The notes under the pieces: generated by a model
What the model was told of the DNA's origin: nothing
Database searches by the model: none
The model's input: only the letters and a program-made list of their open reading frames with translations
Program-made: the position numbers and the translations under genes
Shown here: positions 17,325 through 26,988 of the stretch, one piece after another
How the letters are laid out: each line of letters starts with the position of its first letter
Numbering within the stretch: position 1 is the stretch's first letter
NCBI RefSeq assembly: GCF_001854225.1
Contig: NZ_CP015208.1
Location: forward strand, 1,116,001-1,180,000
Direction: 5' to 3'
Source: Candidatus Rhodoluna planktonica
GTDB taxonomy: Bacteria > Actinomycetota > Actinomycetes > Actinomycetales > Microbacteriaceae
Length of the DNA stretch: 64,000 bases

Positions 17325-18185
17325 ATGACTTCACCAGCCCTCACCCACTGGGTGCTCACCATCGTTTGCGAAGATCAACCCGGAATTGTTCACGCCATAT
17401 CGGGCGCAATTTTGGCGGCAAACGGAAACATCACCGAAGCACACCAGTACACCTCACACGACACCGGTCGATTTTTCATGCGCTTGCAGGTTGAATCGGC
17501 AGTGCCTCGCGAATTCTTTGAAAACCAACTTTTGCCGGTAACGCAGCGTTACTCAATGGATTGGAACCTGGATGTGGTAGGCCGCAAGGTAAAGACCCTG
17601 GTTCTGGTCTCAAAGAGTGGCCACTGCCTCAATGACCTGCTGTTCCGTCAGCGTGCCGGCCAGTTGCCAATTGAGATTCCCGCCGTGATGGGAAACCACA
17701 GCGACCTGGGCGAAATGGCTCAGTTCTACAGCGTTCCGTTTGAGGAGCACAAGATTTCTTCGGATGCTGACAAGAAAGCCTTTGAAGACCGGTTGCGCAC
17801 TTTTATCGCTGAAGAAAAAATCGAGTTGGTTGTGCTGGCTCGCTACATGCAGATTTTGAGCGAAGAATTCTGTAAAGAATTTGAGGGTCGAATCATCAAC
17901 ATTCACCACTCATTCTTGCCTGGCTTCAAAGGGGCGAACCCTTATGCACAGGCTCATTCTCGCGGTGTCAAACTAATTGGCGCGACTGCACACTTTGTTA
18001 CCGCAGATTTGGATGAGGGTCCAATCATCGAGCAGAATGTGGTCCGAGTCGAGCACTCAGATTCGAAGAACCGCCTAGTCTCAATTGGTCAAGACGTTGA
18101 ATCAAAGACGCTAACCCAGGCAGTTCGCTGGTTTGCCGAGAGCCGCGTGCTGCTCGACGGTGCTAGAACCGTAATTTTCAACTAA
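17325..18185 (+). CDS. purU: Formyltetrahydrofolate deformylase
   Basis: 286 residues from ATG 17325; earlier in-frame TTG and ATG codons would add residues absent from the family. An ACT-type regulatory domain (about 5-85) precedes a formyl-transferase fold (about 90-286) with catalytic N192 and H194 in NIHHSFLPGFKGANPY and D230 in ADLDEGPII. It hydrolyses 10-formyl-THF to formate and THF, balancing one-carbon pools; the neighbouring glyA and folD feed the same pool. A strong terminator follows. Confidence 0.95.
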   Translation: MTSPALTHWVLTIVCEDQPGIVHAISGAILAANGNITEAHQYTSHDTGRFFMRLQVESAVPREFFENQLLPVTQRYSMDWNLDVVGRKVKTLVLVSKSGHCLNDLLFRQRAGQLPIEIPAVMGNHSDLGEMAQFYSVPFEEHKISSDADKKAFEDRLRTFIAEEKIELVVLARYMQILSEEFCKEFEGRIINIHHSFLPGFKGANPYAQAHSRGVKLIGATAHFVTADLDEGPIIEQNVVRVEHSDSKNRLVSIGQDVESKTLTQAVRWFAESRVLLDGARTVIFN

Positions 18186-18218
18186 AAAATGGCCCCGCAA
18201 AAAGCGGGGCCATTTTTT
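18184..18218. terminator. Strong bidirectional terminator
   Basis: AAAATGGCCCCGC / GCGGGGCCATTTT with a five-A loop and A/T tracts on both sides, between convergent stops at 18185 and 18232. Confidence 0.93.
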
Positions 18219-18231
18219 CTGTAAGTTTCGC

Positions 18232-20571
18232 CTAGTTGTTTCCGGCTATTCGCAGTTGATTTAGAAAATCCAATCCGCCGCTAGTGTTCTGGCTGCTGCG
18301 ACGACGCTTAAGAATCGAATTTGCGGTGCCAATGCCGATAACCGCTAACAACGCGGCACCAAAGGTGATGATTTGCCAGCTTTGATAAAGCCAACCGGTA
18401 AATGAAAAGGCCGCCGAGCTTGGTTTTGGCTCTGTTGGGTTATCAAGTTCAATCTGACCAGTTGCAACTAGCGGCTCAGCGCTTTCGTCAATTGCCTCCG
18501 GCACATCACCGTTGCCGAGGGCTGCAATTTGCGAATTTAGTGATTCGAGTTTGATCTCGGTGGCAAGCCCAGGTGCTGCTGGTTTGGGCGCGTTGAACTT
18601 TTGGGTTGTTGAACTGCCGAGCTCGCCGCTAGCGCCTGGCTCTTTCAGGGTAGATTCTGGGCTGGCCGAAACCGTTGGACCGGTGGTTGCAGTTGGCTGG
18701 GTCTCCGCGGCAGAGTTTGGCGCCTGGTTAGTAGTCAGCTGGGGTTCAGCCGATATCGGTGCAGCAACTGGCGGCCCAGCCGTCGGGGTTTCGGTAACCG
18801 GCGCCGCAGCCGGCGGAGCAGGCACGGCAATCTTTTCAATGCTTGCGCTTATAACCTCGGTTGACGAGTTGCCGGCGGCATCGACATAGCTTTGCGCCAG
18901 GAGGGCCAGTTGCACCGAACCGAGAGAACATCCTGAAGTTCTAATTTCAAACTCGCGGTTTGGCACAACCTCGGCCAATAGCAACTGGCAATTTGTGGCA
19001 CTGCCGCGCTGCTCAAAATCGGCCACGGTAAGTTCGTAAACCGCCTCATCAAAGGCGATTTCAAAGCTTGGCTCGGCCGAGGTACTGGCCGAAATCGGAG
19101 TCGCAAAAGTCGCTGCAGCTGCGGTGCGATCAACAAATACTTGCCCGAGCGACTGGGCGCTATTCGGTGCGGTATTTCCGGCAGCATCCACGGCTGAGCC
19201 CGCCTTCAACTGCAAAGTGACCATTTGCGAATCCGCACATCCGGCAACTTCAACCACGGTTCGGTTATCGACGGATGTGATGGCGCCAATCGAGCAGTCA
19301 ACACCGCTTAGTTCAAAATCTGCTGCTTCAAGCTGACTGATCGGCTCGCTTGATTGCAGTTCAAAATGCAGTAGTTGCTGATTAGTAAATTCGGGTGGCG
19401 CCACGTATGCGACCACCGGCGCGGTGTAATCAATCTTGATTGCCGCGGCTGAGAAAGCCTGGGCCGGACCAGCACTTGACCCAGTAACCGAGTTGGCCAC
19501 CAAGGTAACCTGCAGATCACCTTCGCTACAGCCTACCAATGCCAGGTTGTAGCTGGCATTGCTTCCGGTGAGGTTCAGGCTCGAGCAGGTGGCGCCTGTA
19601 AGCAAAAAATCCGAGGTACTCAATCCGGTCACACTCTGATTGAAATTTAGATTCAGTGTTTGATCGGCCAACTTTGAAGTCGTCGCCGCGGCACCAAAAC
19701 TAGCAACTTCTGGCGGCAGACTGTAGCTGATGATTACCATCCCAGCACCCGAGCGATAGCCGGCTGTGTTTGTGACCGAACTGGTTTTGGTTGAATCAAC
19801 CCAGGATGAACCACCTCCCCCGCCACCGGCATTGGAGCAGCAACTATCGACATCGGCGCCACCACCGCCACCACCGTAGTAACCGCCGCCACCGCCGCCA
19901 CCGCCGGAAACTGAGCTCGATCCGCCAGCGCCGCCAATTCCTAGGCCCCCGTTTCCACCCCAACTACCGCCGTTAGGGAAACCGCCGTTTCCGCCAGAGG
20001 ATGCAGTTGCGCCTGAGCCGGCCTGACCCTGACCAGAGGTTCCGGCACCACCGCTGGTGCCACCACCGAAACCACCGGTACCGCCCGAGTAACCTCCAGA
20101 GCCGCCTCCCCCGGCTGCAACGACCAGACGCGAAGCAAGCGCGGTGCTGGTGCGAATGTCACTCGCGCCACCGCCAGAGCCCTCGTCACCGCGGCCCGCA
20201 CCTGCGGTGCCGCCGCCGTTAAATCCGCCAGCAACTCCAGAACCTTGGGCGCCGGCCCCGCCAACGTAAATAAACAGTGGTGTGTTACCGGTGAGTAGCG
20301 CACCGGTAACTCGACCACCGAGCCCACCACTGCGGCCACCCTGTGCGCCGAGCACATCGAAGGCAAGATTTTGAGCATTTGCCGGTGGCGTCCAGAGATA
20401 GTAGTCACCGCTGTAACCAAAAGTGACGGTGCAGTTGGCGCCGACGCAGACCGCGGTCGGATTTGCTGAAACAGCCCGAGAGGATGGGATCAGCAGGCCA
20501 CCGAAAAGGATGGCGAGGATACTTGCGGCCGAGAACATCTTCGACCAACGCTGTTTATGAATACTGTGCAT
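18232..20571 (-). CDS. Large glycine-rich, Ig-like repeat surface protein
   Basis: 779 residues from ATG 20571 (TTG 20577 is two codons earlier). Regions in order: signal peptide (1-about 36); a glycine-rich domain (about 50-285) with runs of up to nine glycines and the typical end GGGGSSWV..GYRSGAGMVIISY, as in the PF12810-like Gly_rich family; three beta-sandwich repeats of about 95 residues (about 290-575), each with paired cysteines and a 'D(F)..SG..C' pattern, like bacterial Ig-like modules; a Pro/Ala/Thr-rich stalk (about 580-720); one transmembrane helix (about 733-753); and a KRRR stop-transfer with a short cytoplasmic tail. A cell-surface adhesin or matrix role is inferred; no enzyme motif is seen. 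Confidence 0.72.
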   Translation of the reverse strand: MHSIHKQRWSKMFSAASILAILFGGLLIPSSRAVSANPTAVCVGANCTVTFGYSGDYYLWTPPANAQNLAFDVLGAQGGRSGGLGGRVTGALLTGNTPLFIYVGGAGAQGSGVAGGFNGGGTAGAGRGDEGSGGGASDIRTSTALASRLVVAAGGGGSGGYSGGTGGFGGGTSGGAGTSGQGQAGSGATASSGGNGGFPNGGSWGGNGGLGIGGAGGSSSVSGGGGGGGGYYGGGGGGADVDSCCSNAGGGGGGSSWVDSTKTSSVTNTAGYRSGAGMVIISYSLPPEVASFGAAATTSKLADQTLNLNFNQSVTGLSTSDFLLTGATCSSLNLTGSNASYNLALVGCSEGDLQVTLVANSVTGSSAGPAQAFSAAAIKIDYTAPVVAYVAPPEFTNQQLLHFELQSSEPISQLEAADFELSGVDCSIGAITSVDNRTVVEVAGCADSQMVTLQLKAGSAVDAAGNTAPNSAQSLGQVFVDRTAAAATFATPISASTSAEPSFEIAFDEAVYELTVADFEQRGSATNCQLLLAEVVPNREFEIRTSGCSLGSVQLALLAQSYVDAAGNSSTEVISASIEKIAVPAPPAAAPVTETPTAGPPVAAPISAEPQLTTNQAPNSAAETQPTATTGPTVSASPESTLKEPGASGELGSSTTQKFNAPKPAAPGLATEIKLESLNSQIAALGNGDVPEAIDESAEPLVATGQIELDNPTEPKPSSAAFSFTGWLYQSWQIITFGAALLAVIGIGTANSILKRRRSSQNTSGGLDFLNQLRIAGNN

Positions 20572-20577
20572 GTCCAA

Positions 20578-20583
20578 AAAGTA
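20578..20583 (-). promoter_or_regulatory. Leaderless -10 in the icd terminator tail
   Basis: On the minus strand TACTTT lies 6 nt before ATG 20571. It is part of the T-rich tail (TTTTACTTTTT) of the icd terminator. Confidence 0.42.
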
Positions 20584-20614
20584 AAACTCCGGCAGACTGC
20601 TCTGCCGGAGTTTT
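20583..20614 (-). terminator. Rho-independent terminator of icd
   Basis: AAAACTCCGGCAG / CTGCCGGAGTTTT, a 13-bp stem with a 6-nt loop, 35 nt after the icd stop, followed on the minus strand by ACTTTTT. Confidence 0.9.
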
Positions 20615-20648
20615 CCACAGGCTTCAAAAGCTCAGAATTATGCACAGA

Positions 20649-21866
20649 TTATGCCAAGCGCGCCTTTAGGTTCGCAGCAATGCTGGCAATGAACTCGTCG
20701 GTGCTCTGGTATCCCTGGTCGCCGCCAACTAGCAGTGCAAGATCTTTGGTCATGTCGCCAGCTTCGACGGTCTTGATGATGACATCTTCAAGAGTCTCGG
20801 CAAATGCTGCAACTTCAGGGGTTCCATCAATCTTGGCGCGGAACGAAAGTGCTCGAGTCCAGGCGAAAATTGATGCAATTGGGTTGGTCGAGGTCTTCTT
20901 TCCGGCCTGCCAGTCACGGTAGTGACGGGTAACGGTGCCGTGAGCGGCCTCAGCCAAAGCAGTTTTGCCATCTGGAGTGGTTAGCACCGAAGTCATTAGT
21001 CCTAGCGAACCAAAGCCCTGAGCTACTGTGTCTGACTGAACGTCACCGTCGTAGTTCTTGCAAGCCCAGACATAGCCACCCTCCCATTTGAGAGCAGCAG
21101 CAACCATGTCGTCAATCAAGCGATGCTCATAGGTGATGCCGGCCGCTTTGAACTTGTCGGCGTACTCAGCGTCGAAGACTTCCTGGAAGGCATCCTTGAA
21201 AGCACCGTCGTAGGCCTTCAAAATTGTGTTCTTGGTTGACAGATAAACCGGGTAGTTGCGTGACAAACCGTAGTTGAATGATGCGCGAGCAAAGTCCCTG
21301 ATCGAATCCATGTAGTTGTACATACCCATGGCGACGCCGCCGTGCTCTGGGTAATCTGCCACAACCTGAGTTACCGGCTCGCCACCGTCGGCTGGTGTCC
21401 AGGTGATAGTGACCTGACCCTTGCCCGGCACCTTGAAGTCGGTTGCCTTGTACTGGTCACCGTGTGCGTGACGACCGATAACAATTGGCTTGGTCCAGCC
21501 AGGTACCAATCGAGGCACGTTTGAAATGATGATCGGCTCGCGGAAAACAACACCGTCGAGGATGTTACGGATGGTGCCGTTTGGCGACTTCCACATCTTC
21601 TTTAGACCGAATTCTTGAACGCGGGCCTCATCTGGAGTAATGGTGGCGCACTTGACACCAACACCGTGCTTCTTGATTGCGTTGGCAGCATCAACCGTGA
21701 CCTGGTCGTTGGTGGCGTCGCGGTGCTCGATACCTAGGTCGTAATACTCGAGGTTTACGTCTAGAAAAGGAAGAATAAGCGAGTCTTTGATGTTCTGCCA
21801 GATAATTCTGGTCATTTCATCGCCGTCAAGTTCGACGATGGTGCCTTGCACCTGAATTTTTGCCAT
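20649..21866 (-). CDS. icd: NADP-dependent isocitrate dehydrogenase
   Basis: 405 residues of the homodimeric, eukaryote-like IDH subfamily ([38 protein letters not shown], and [19 protein letters not shown] are diagnostic). It oxidises isocitrate to 2-oxoglutarate in the TCA cycle and makes NADPH. ATG 21866 has AGGAG eight bases upstream. A single-gene transcript is likely: the upstream neighbour is divergent and a strong terminator follows. Confidence 0.96.
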   Translation of the reverse strand: MAKIQVQGTIVELDGDEMTRIIWQNIKDSLILPFLDVNLEYYDLGIEHRDATNDQVTVDAANAIKKHGVGVKCATITPDEARVQEFGLKKMWKSPNGTIRNILDGVVFREPIIISNVPRLVPGWTKPIVIGRHAHGDQYKATDFKVPGKGQVTITWTPADGGEPVTQVVADYPEHGGVAMGMYNYMDSIRDFARASFNYGLSRNYPVYLSTKNTILKAYDGAFKDAFQEVFDAEYADKFKAAGITYEHRLIDDMVAAALKWEGGYVWACKNYDGDVQSDTVAQGFGSLGLMTSVLTTPDGKTALAEAAHGTVTRHYRDWQAGKKTSTNPIASIFAWTRALSFRAKIDGTPEVAAFAETLEDVIIKTVEAGDMTKDLALLVGGDQGYQSTDEFIASIAANLKARLA

Positions 21867-21935
21867 AACCGGGCTCCTGAATATTGATTGCTTGCGGTCT
21901 AAAACGAACCTTCATCTAGCCTAGCGGTTGGCACC

Positions 21936-21941
21936 TAAACT
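21936..21941 (+). promoter_or_regulatory. Leaderless -10 for the alpha-amylase gene
   Basis: TAAACT, 7 nt before ATG 21949; no Shine-Dalgarno is present. Confidence 0.45.
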
Positions 21942-21948
21942 AAAACGC

Positions 21949-23412
21949 ATGAAAAAACTGGCCGCGACTCTCGCCTTTATTTTTGCCATAACCGGGTGCG
22001 CGCTGGTGCCCGGTGAGTCGGCACCGGTCTTAGAAAAGGTTGATCGCAGCAACGCTGTTGGCATCCAGTTGTTCATGTGGAACTGGAACTCTATTGCCAA
22101 AGAATGCACCGAGGTTTTAGGGCCGGCCGGAATCGATTGGGTTGAAATTTCGCCCGCCCAAGAACACATTTTGGGCGATGCCTGGTGGACTCACTACCAG
22201 CCGGTGAGTTACAAAATTGAATCGCGTTTGGGCAGCGAAGTTGAATTCCAAAACATGGTTGATAGTTGCAAATCAGTCGGAGTCGACATTATTGCCGATG
22301 CCGTAATCAACCACATGGCCGGCATTGAAGGTGGCACCGGTTGGGCCGGCACCGAATTCACCAAGTACGAGTACCCCGACCTTTATAGCCGCAATGATTT
22401 TCACACTTGCAAGAGCATCAACGGTGAAATTCTCAGCTACCAGGATGCCGAACAGGTAACCCAGTGTGAGCTGGTTGGGCTATCGGATTTGGATACCGGC
22501 AGTGCCAAAGTGCAGCAAAAACTTGCCGATTACATGATCAAACTTTTGCGCATGGGAGTTGCCGGTTTTCGCATCGACGCGGCTAAACACATCGCCGCTG
22601 AAGAACTGGAACAAATCGTCAAGCGACTACCCGAAAACGTTTGGATCATCCAAGAGGTAATTAGAGCCAGGGGCGAACCGATTCAACCGGAAGATTATCT
22701 GGGTTGGGGTGACGTTTTCGAGTTTGGCTACGCTTATGACCTCAAAAAATCAGTCGGCTCTGGGCTACTCGCCTATTTCACACAAGAGGCTAGACGCAAA
22801 AAAATGGTGTCCGGAAACCAGGCCGTGACCTTCGTTTCAAATCATGACACCGAACGCAACGGTCAAACACTGAGTTACACGCAACCCCACGATTTCGCTG
22901 CGGCGACCGCTCTGATGCTGGCCGATCCGTACGGCAAGCCAATGCTCTATTCGGGTTATGCCTTTAGCCAACGCGACCAAGGCGCAGCCTACGAGCAAGA
23001 CGGGCGGGTTCAGAATGTGATTTGCCCGCAAGATCCATCCCCAGATATTGCCAGCTACAACGACAGCGATTGGGTATGCCAACACCGCTGGCCAAGCACC
23101 TTGCAAATGATTCAGTTTCGCGATGCCACCGCCGGTCAGCCTATGACCGATTTCAAAAAAGGCAGCGGCATCCTTGGTTTTGGTCGTGCAGCTGCGGGCT
23201 ACATTTTTGTAAATCAAAGCCCACGCGATTTTGCCGGCGAGGCACTGCAAACTTCGATGCCGACCGGTGAGTACTGTGACCGGGCCACCGGTGGAAAAAC
23301 CGCTGACGGGAAGTGCGCCGGTTTGACTATCTCGGTTGGAGCAGACGGCTCAATCGAGCAGGCGACGCCGTCTGGCACCTTCTGGGCAATCGATAAAAAT
23401 AGCCGACTCTAG
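21949..23412 (+). CDS. Lipoprotein alpha-amylase (GH13)
   Basis: 487 residues from ATG 21949. A lipoprotein signal ends at ITGC (Cys17), so the enzyme should be anchored on the outer face of the membrane. The (beta/alpha)8 barrel carries all GH13 regions: DAVINH (117-122), GFRIDAAKH with nucleophile D210, acid/base E236 in IIQEVI, and VSNHD with D300. Overall it resembles the actinobacterial/animal-type alpha-amylases. It lacks a starch-binding CBM20 domain. It would hydrolyse alpha-1,4-glucans at the cell surface; no maltose transporter is adjacent. Confidence 0.9.
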   Translation: MKKLAATLAFIFAITGCALVPGESAPVLEKVDRSNAVGIQLFMWNWNSIAKECTEVLGPAGIDWVEISPAQEHILGDAWWTHYQPVSYKIESRLGSEVEFQNMVDSCKSVGVDIIADAVINHMAGIEGGTGWAGTEFTKYEYPDLYSRNDFHTCKSINGEILSYQDAEQVTQCELVGLSDLDTGSAKVQQKLADYMIKLLRMGVAGFRIDAAKHIAAEELEQIVKRLPENVWIIQEVIRARGEPIQPEDYLGWGDVFEFGYAYDLKKSVGSGLLAYFTQEARRKKMVSGNQAVTFVSNHDTERNGQTLSYTQPHDFAAATALMLADPYGKPMLYSGYAFSQRDQGAAYEQDGRVQNVICPQDPSPDIASYNDSDWVCQHRWPSTLQMIQFRDATAGQPMTDFKKGSGILGFGRAAAGYIFVNQSPRDFAGEALQTSMPTGEYCDRATGGKTADGKCAGLTISVGADGSIEQATPSGTFWAIDKNSRL

Positions 23413-23445
23413 CCCCGAAAACAGGTCTGCAATTTAGCGGACGGT

Positions 23446-25089
23446 TTAGTGGAAGAAGTGACGCTCGCCGGTGAAGTACATGGTCACCCCGGCCGCTTCA
23501 GCCGCTGCAATAACTTCTTCATCGCGCACTGAACCACCGGGTTGCACCACGGCGCGAACCCCGGCATTGATCAGAATTTGCAGGCCATCGGCGAATGGGA
23601 AAAACGCGTCCGATGCGGCGACCGAACCTTTGGCTCGCGACTCGGCGCGCTCTACCGCGAGACGGCAAGAATCAACTCGGTTTACCTGACCCATACCAAC
23701 GCCAACCGAAGCCAACTCGCGGGCAAGCAAGATACCGTTGGATTTCACTGCACGACAGGCCCGCCAAGCAAACTCAAGTTCACGCATGGTGTCGGCGTCA
23801 GCTTTTTTGCCGGTGACCAATTTCCAGCCCTGCGAGTTGAATTGGCTGAACTCGTCTGGTTGCTGAACCAATAAGCCACCGGAAATTTGACGATATTCGA
23901 GAGCGTCGCGTGAGTAGTTTGCTGGCAATTCAAGAACGCGCAAGTTTTTCTTTTCCAGCAGAATTTGCAGCGCTTCAATTTCATAGCCCGGAGCAACGAT
24001 TACTTCGGTAAAGATAGTGGCAACCTGCTTGGCCATAGCCACGGTGACAATGCGGTTTGATGCAATGACGCCACCGAATGCCGAAACTGGGTCGCACATA
24101 TGCGCCTTCGCATGGGCGTCGGCAATTGCGTCGGCCGAATTTAGGTCACCCAGAGCGATGCCACAGGGGTTAGCGTGCTTGATGATTGCCACTGCTGGCT
24201 CGCTGAAATCGTAAGCTGCGCGCACGGCGGCATCCGCGTCGACAAAGTTGTTGTAAGACATTTCTTTGCCGCCAAACTGGCGAGCCTGTGCGATGCCGGC
24301 TGAGCCGCCAGTGCGATAAAGGGCCGCAGCCTGATGTGAATTTTCACCGTAGCGCAGCACGTTTTCTAGGTTGCCAATAACCTTGAACTCAGCTTCGAAA
24401 CCCGGATTGGCATTCTCGGCCAGCGTTGTTTGCCCAGCGTTGCGCTTCCAGTCATTTTCAAGTTCACTGGCAAACCAGGCTGAAACAGCCGAATCGTAGC
24501 GAGCCGTGTGCGAAAAAGCCGCGTAGGCCAATTCTCGTCGCTGCTGCAGGGTGGTGCCACCCTCTTCGATGGCAGCAATAATTTCACCGTATCGAGCTGG
24601 ATCAACCACAATTGCGACGTTGGCGTGATTTTTTGCCGAGGCCCGAACCATAGCTGGTCCGCCGATGTCGATTTGCTCTACGACCGCATCGCCCTTCGCT
24701 CCGGACTGCACGGTTTGCACGAATGGGTAAAGGTTTACTACCACTAGCTGAAATGGCTGAATGTCGAGTTCTTTGAGCTGCTCTTCATGCGCAATCAAAC
24801 GCATGTCAGCCAGCAACCCGCCGTGAATAGTTGGGTGCAGGGTCTTCACGCGACCATCGAGTGACTCGGGAAAACCGGTGAGCTGTGAAACCTCAATGAC
24901 TGGTAAACCTGCATCGGCAAGGGCTTTGAAGGTGCCGCCGGTTGAAACAATTTCGATGCCCTGGGCGACCAGATTTTTTGCCAACTCGATGATGCCGGTT
25001 TTGTCTGAAACTGAAAGCAGCGCGCGCCTAACCGGGATGCGGTCGCGGTGTCGATAGTCGGCTGGCTGGTGATCGTTGTGTGCGGCCAA
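23446..25089 (-). CDS. purH: Bifunctional AICAR transformylase / IMP cyclohydrolase
   Basis: 547 residues. The N-terminal MGS-like cyclohydrolase begins at [13 protein letters not shown], with [15 protein letters not shown]; the C-terminal AICAR transformylase has the KHANPCG motif. These are the last two steps to IMP, using 10-formyl-THF. The TTG start at 25089 is supported by GAAAGG 7 nt upstream. It follows purN by 19 nt and is the last gene of the block; a weak 6-bp hairpin (23425-23442) lies at the convergent end with the amylase gene. Confidence 0.96.
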   Translation of the reverse strand: MAAHNDHQPADYRHRDRIPVRRALLSVSDKTGIIELAKNLVAQGIEIVSTGGTFKALADAGLPVIEVSQLTGFPESLDGRVKTLHPTIHGGLLADMRLIAHEEQLKELDIQPFQLVVVNLYPFVQTVQSGAKGDAVVEQIDIGGPAMVRASAKNHANVAIVVDPARYGEIIAAIEEGGTTLQQRRELAYAAFSHTARYDSAVSAWFASELENDWKRNAGQTTLAENANPGFEAEFKVIGNLENVLRYGENSHQAAALYRTGGSAGIAQARQFGGKEMSYNNFVDADAAVRAAYDFSEPAVAIIKHANPCGIALGDLNSADAIADAHAKAHMCDPVSAFGGVIASNRIVTVAMAKQVATIFTEVIVAPGYEIEALQILLEKKNLRVLELPANYSRDALEYRQISGGLLVQQPDEFSQFNSQGWKLVTGKKADADTMRELEFAWRACRAVKSNGILLARELASVGVGMGQVNRVDSCRLAVERAESRAKGSVAASDAFFPFADGLQILINAGVRAVVQPGGSVRDEEVIAAAEAAGVTMYFTGERHFFH

Positions 25090-25108
25090 GAATGTGCCTT
25101 TCGGTTGG

Positions 25109-25699
25109 CTAGCGTGAAAGTTGCGTCAGGTGAATCTTTTTTTGGGCAATGTCGCGAACCACTTCAATCAATTGCTGGCGCTCAATTACCTTGATGCGCT
25201 CGTGAAGTTCGGATTCGGTTTCATCGGGCAAAATGTCTAAAGCTGCCTGGCGAATGTGCGGCCCGGTGTCGACACCCTCGTCGACGATGTGCACGGTTAC
25301 TCCGGTGGTGGTTGCGCCCGCGGCCAGCGCGTCGCGCACAGCGTGGGATCCTGGGAAGTTTGGAAGCAGCGACGGATGTGTATTGATTAGATTTGGCGAG
25401 AGTGCCGAGACAAAATTTTGCGGCAAAATTCTCATGAACCCAGCCAAGACCACCAAGTCTGGTTTGAAATGCTGGACGTTTGCCAACAGCACCTCGGCCC
25501 ATTGCTCGCGGCTGGCAAAGGCGGTCGGACTAACCACAAAGGTTGGCACACCAAAGTGCTCGGCGTGGGCCAAGCCATCGGCTGGATTATCTGCACCGAC
25601 GGCCAAAATTTTAGCCCCGAAAAGCGGATTTTCAGTTGCTTCTAGCAGCGCACGCAGATTTGAACCAGAACCTGAGATTAATACGACTACCGACAGCAC
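25109..25699 (-). CDS. purN: Phosphoribosylglycinamide formyltransferase
   Basis: 196 residues. [12 protein letters not shown] (10-21) binds the phosphate, [12 protein letters not shown] holds the catalytic Asn and His, and [11 protein letters not shown] supplies the Asp. It transfers the formyl group from 10-formyl-THF to GAR. The GTG start at 25699 has no Shine-Dalgarno, but TAAACT lies 6 nt upstream and contains the stop codon of perM. The perM-purN-purH order is the same as Rv0955-Rv0956-Rv0957 in mycobacteria. Confidence 0.95.
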   Translation of the reverse strand: MLSVVVLISGSGSNLRALLEATENPLFGAKILAVGADNPADGLAHAEHFGVPTFVVSPTAFASREQWAEVLLANVQHFKPDLVVLAGFMRILPQNFVSALSPNLINTHPSLLPNFPGSHAVRDALAAGATTTGVTVHIVDEGVDTGPHIRQAALDILPDETESELHERIKVIERQQLIEVVRDIAQKKIHLTQLSR

Positions 25700-25705
25700 C
25701 CGAAT

Positions 25706-25711
25706 AGTTTA
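25706..25711 (-). promoter_or_regulatory. Leaderless -10 overlapping the perM stop codon
   Basis: TAAACT on the minus strand: its first three bases are the perM stop TAA, and the purN GTG follows after 6 nt. Confidence 0.42.
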
Positions 25712-26959
25712 GCCGCGTTTGCCGATCGGATTATCTGGTGATTCGGGCTTGGCGCTAAAGAAAGCACCAAGGAAAGCAGCAAGCACCGTGATGATGAAAG
25801 CTGCTGCTGCAACTGAAACTGGATTTAGCCCGACAATTTCAAGACGGCCGGGCCCGGCCGAACCGGATGCCAGAACTGCTAGTGCAAGCACCTCGATTGA
25901 AACTACGGCAGCTACCGAAAAGGCAACCGCTAGCGCCGCATTCAACGAGGATGCGAACTCGAAGCGAATTTCGTCGCTAAATTTCTTTGCCAGCACAGTG
26001 ATTATGAACGCCGTTGTTACTGGGATTACTAGAACCATCATGCCCAGCTCCAGCTGGCCGATTGGTAAAACGGCAATCAGCGGAATGCTTGGCAGCGGAC
26101 CAACCGCAGTTCCAATCGGACTAATTAGAGATCCAGCGCCAATTTGGAATCCTGGCCCAAGCAGCCATCCAACCCCGTAAATTATCAGGTTTGGCAACAG
26201 AGCAAGTTGACCCACCGTTACAGCAGTGCCGCCGAGAAAACTCACCTGAAGCGCCTCATAAAGTCGAATCACCTGAATCCAGTTGACGGCTAACAACAAG
26301 CCAACAGCGGCGGCTGAAATAGTAAACAGGGTTGCAACGATTGCTGTACCGGTGCGCAAAGCCGGCACCAAGAGTGCACGCAAAGCCCAGTGCATTCGGT
26401 CATATTGAGTTAGCCACCAGGAACGTAACCAGCGACGTTCGAAGGGTTCAGGCAAGCCTTCGGCCAGTGGACTGCGCCTTCCGAACAAGCCGCCAAGGAT
26501 GGCAAAAAAAGCAAAAAGTGTTGGTGGGAAAAATGTGCCCTGCCAGTTGACCGGATAAATAGCCGGATCTGCCGCTGCGGTGCTGACAAACAACGAAACC
26601 GCTCCGTAGACGGTAACCACTGCGCTGATTCCGGGCCACAATTCCGACGCCGCGGTTAGCCTTCTCCCGATTCGAAAAGCCATAAATGCAATCAGCGCGG
26701 TGTAGCCCAGCGGAATCAGGCTGACTATGTAAAGAGGCAGTTCGGCTCCGGCGAAGGTGCTGGCCGGAACAACCAGGCGCGTGCCGTGAGCTAATAGCCA
26801 AAGATCAGCGGATGTGCGAAACGCCACCAACCAGTCAATTGATGGATCGTTTTCGATCAACCAGATAACGGTAAGTGGCGCTAGCACGATTCCGATTCCG
26901 ATGGCTGCCGCTAGCGCCGCCTCGAAGGCGGCAACTAGGAATGTCAGTCTTCGGTTCAC
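25709..26959 (-). CDS. perM: PerM-like multi-pass membrane protein (DUF6350)
   Basis: 416 residues with about ten hydrophobic spans and few charged loops. Position, length and topology match the actinobacterial DUF6350 family, whose mycobacterial member PerM (Rv0955) is linked to cell division and survival under stress. The symbol rests mainly on conserved gene order (between sucD and purN); sequence identity to PerM cannot be measured here. GTG 26959 has TAGAAT 8 nt upstream, close to the leaderless pattern. Confidence 0.72.
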   Translation of the reverse strand: MNRRLTFLVAAFEAALAAAIGIGIVLAPLTVIWLIENDPSIDWLVAFRTSADLWLLAHGTRLVVPASTFAGAELPLYIVSLIPLGYTALIAFMAFRIGRRLTAASELWPGISAVVTVYGAVSLFVSTAAADPAIYPVNWQGTFFPPTLFAFFAILGGLFGRRSPLAEGLPEPFERRWLRSWWLTQYDRMHWALRALLVPALRTGTAIVATLFTISAAAVGLLLAVNWIQVIRLYEALQVSFLGGTAVTVGQLALLPNLIIYGVGWLLGPGFQIGAGSLISPIGTAVGPLPSIPLIAVLPIGQLELGMMVLVIPVTTAFIITVLAKKFSDEIRFEFASSLNAALAVAFSVAAVVSIEVLALAVLASGSAGPGRLEIVGLNPVSVAAAAFIITVLAAFLGAFFSAKPESPDNPIGKRG

Positions 26960-26988
26960 GAATCAGGATTCTAGCTCTAAGCCAAGGC

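Noticed and set aside
19734-20420. Repeat-like Gly-codon tract resembling a tandem or CRISPR-like array
   Set aside because: The repeats are irregular GGN codons of the glycine-rich protein; there are no constant repeats with unique spacers.
23425-23442. Possible terminator between the amylase gene and purH
   Set aside because: Only a 6-bp stem with a wobble pair and no U-tract; mentioned in purH but not called.
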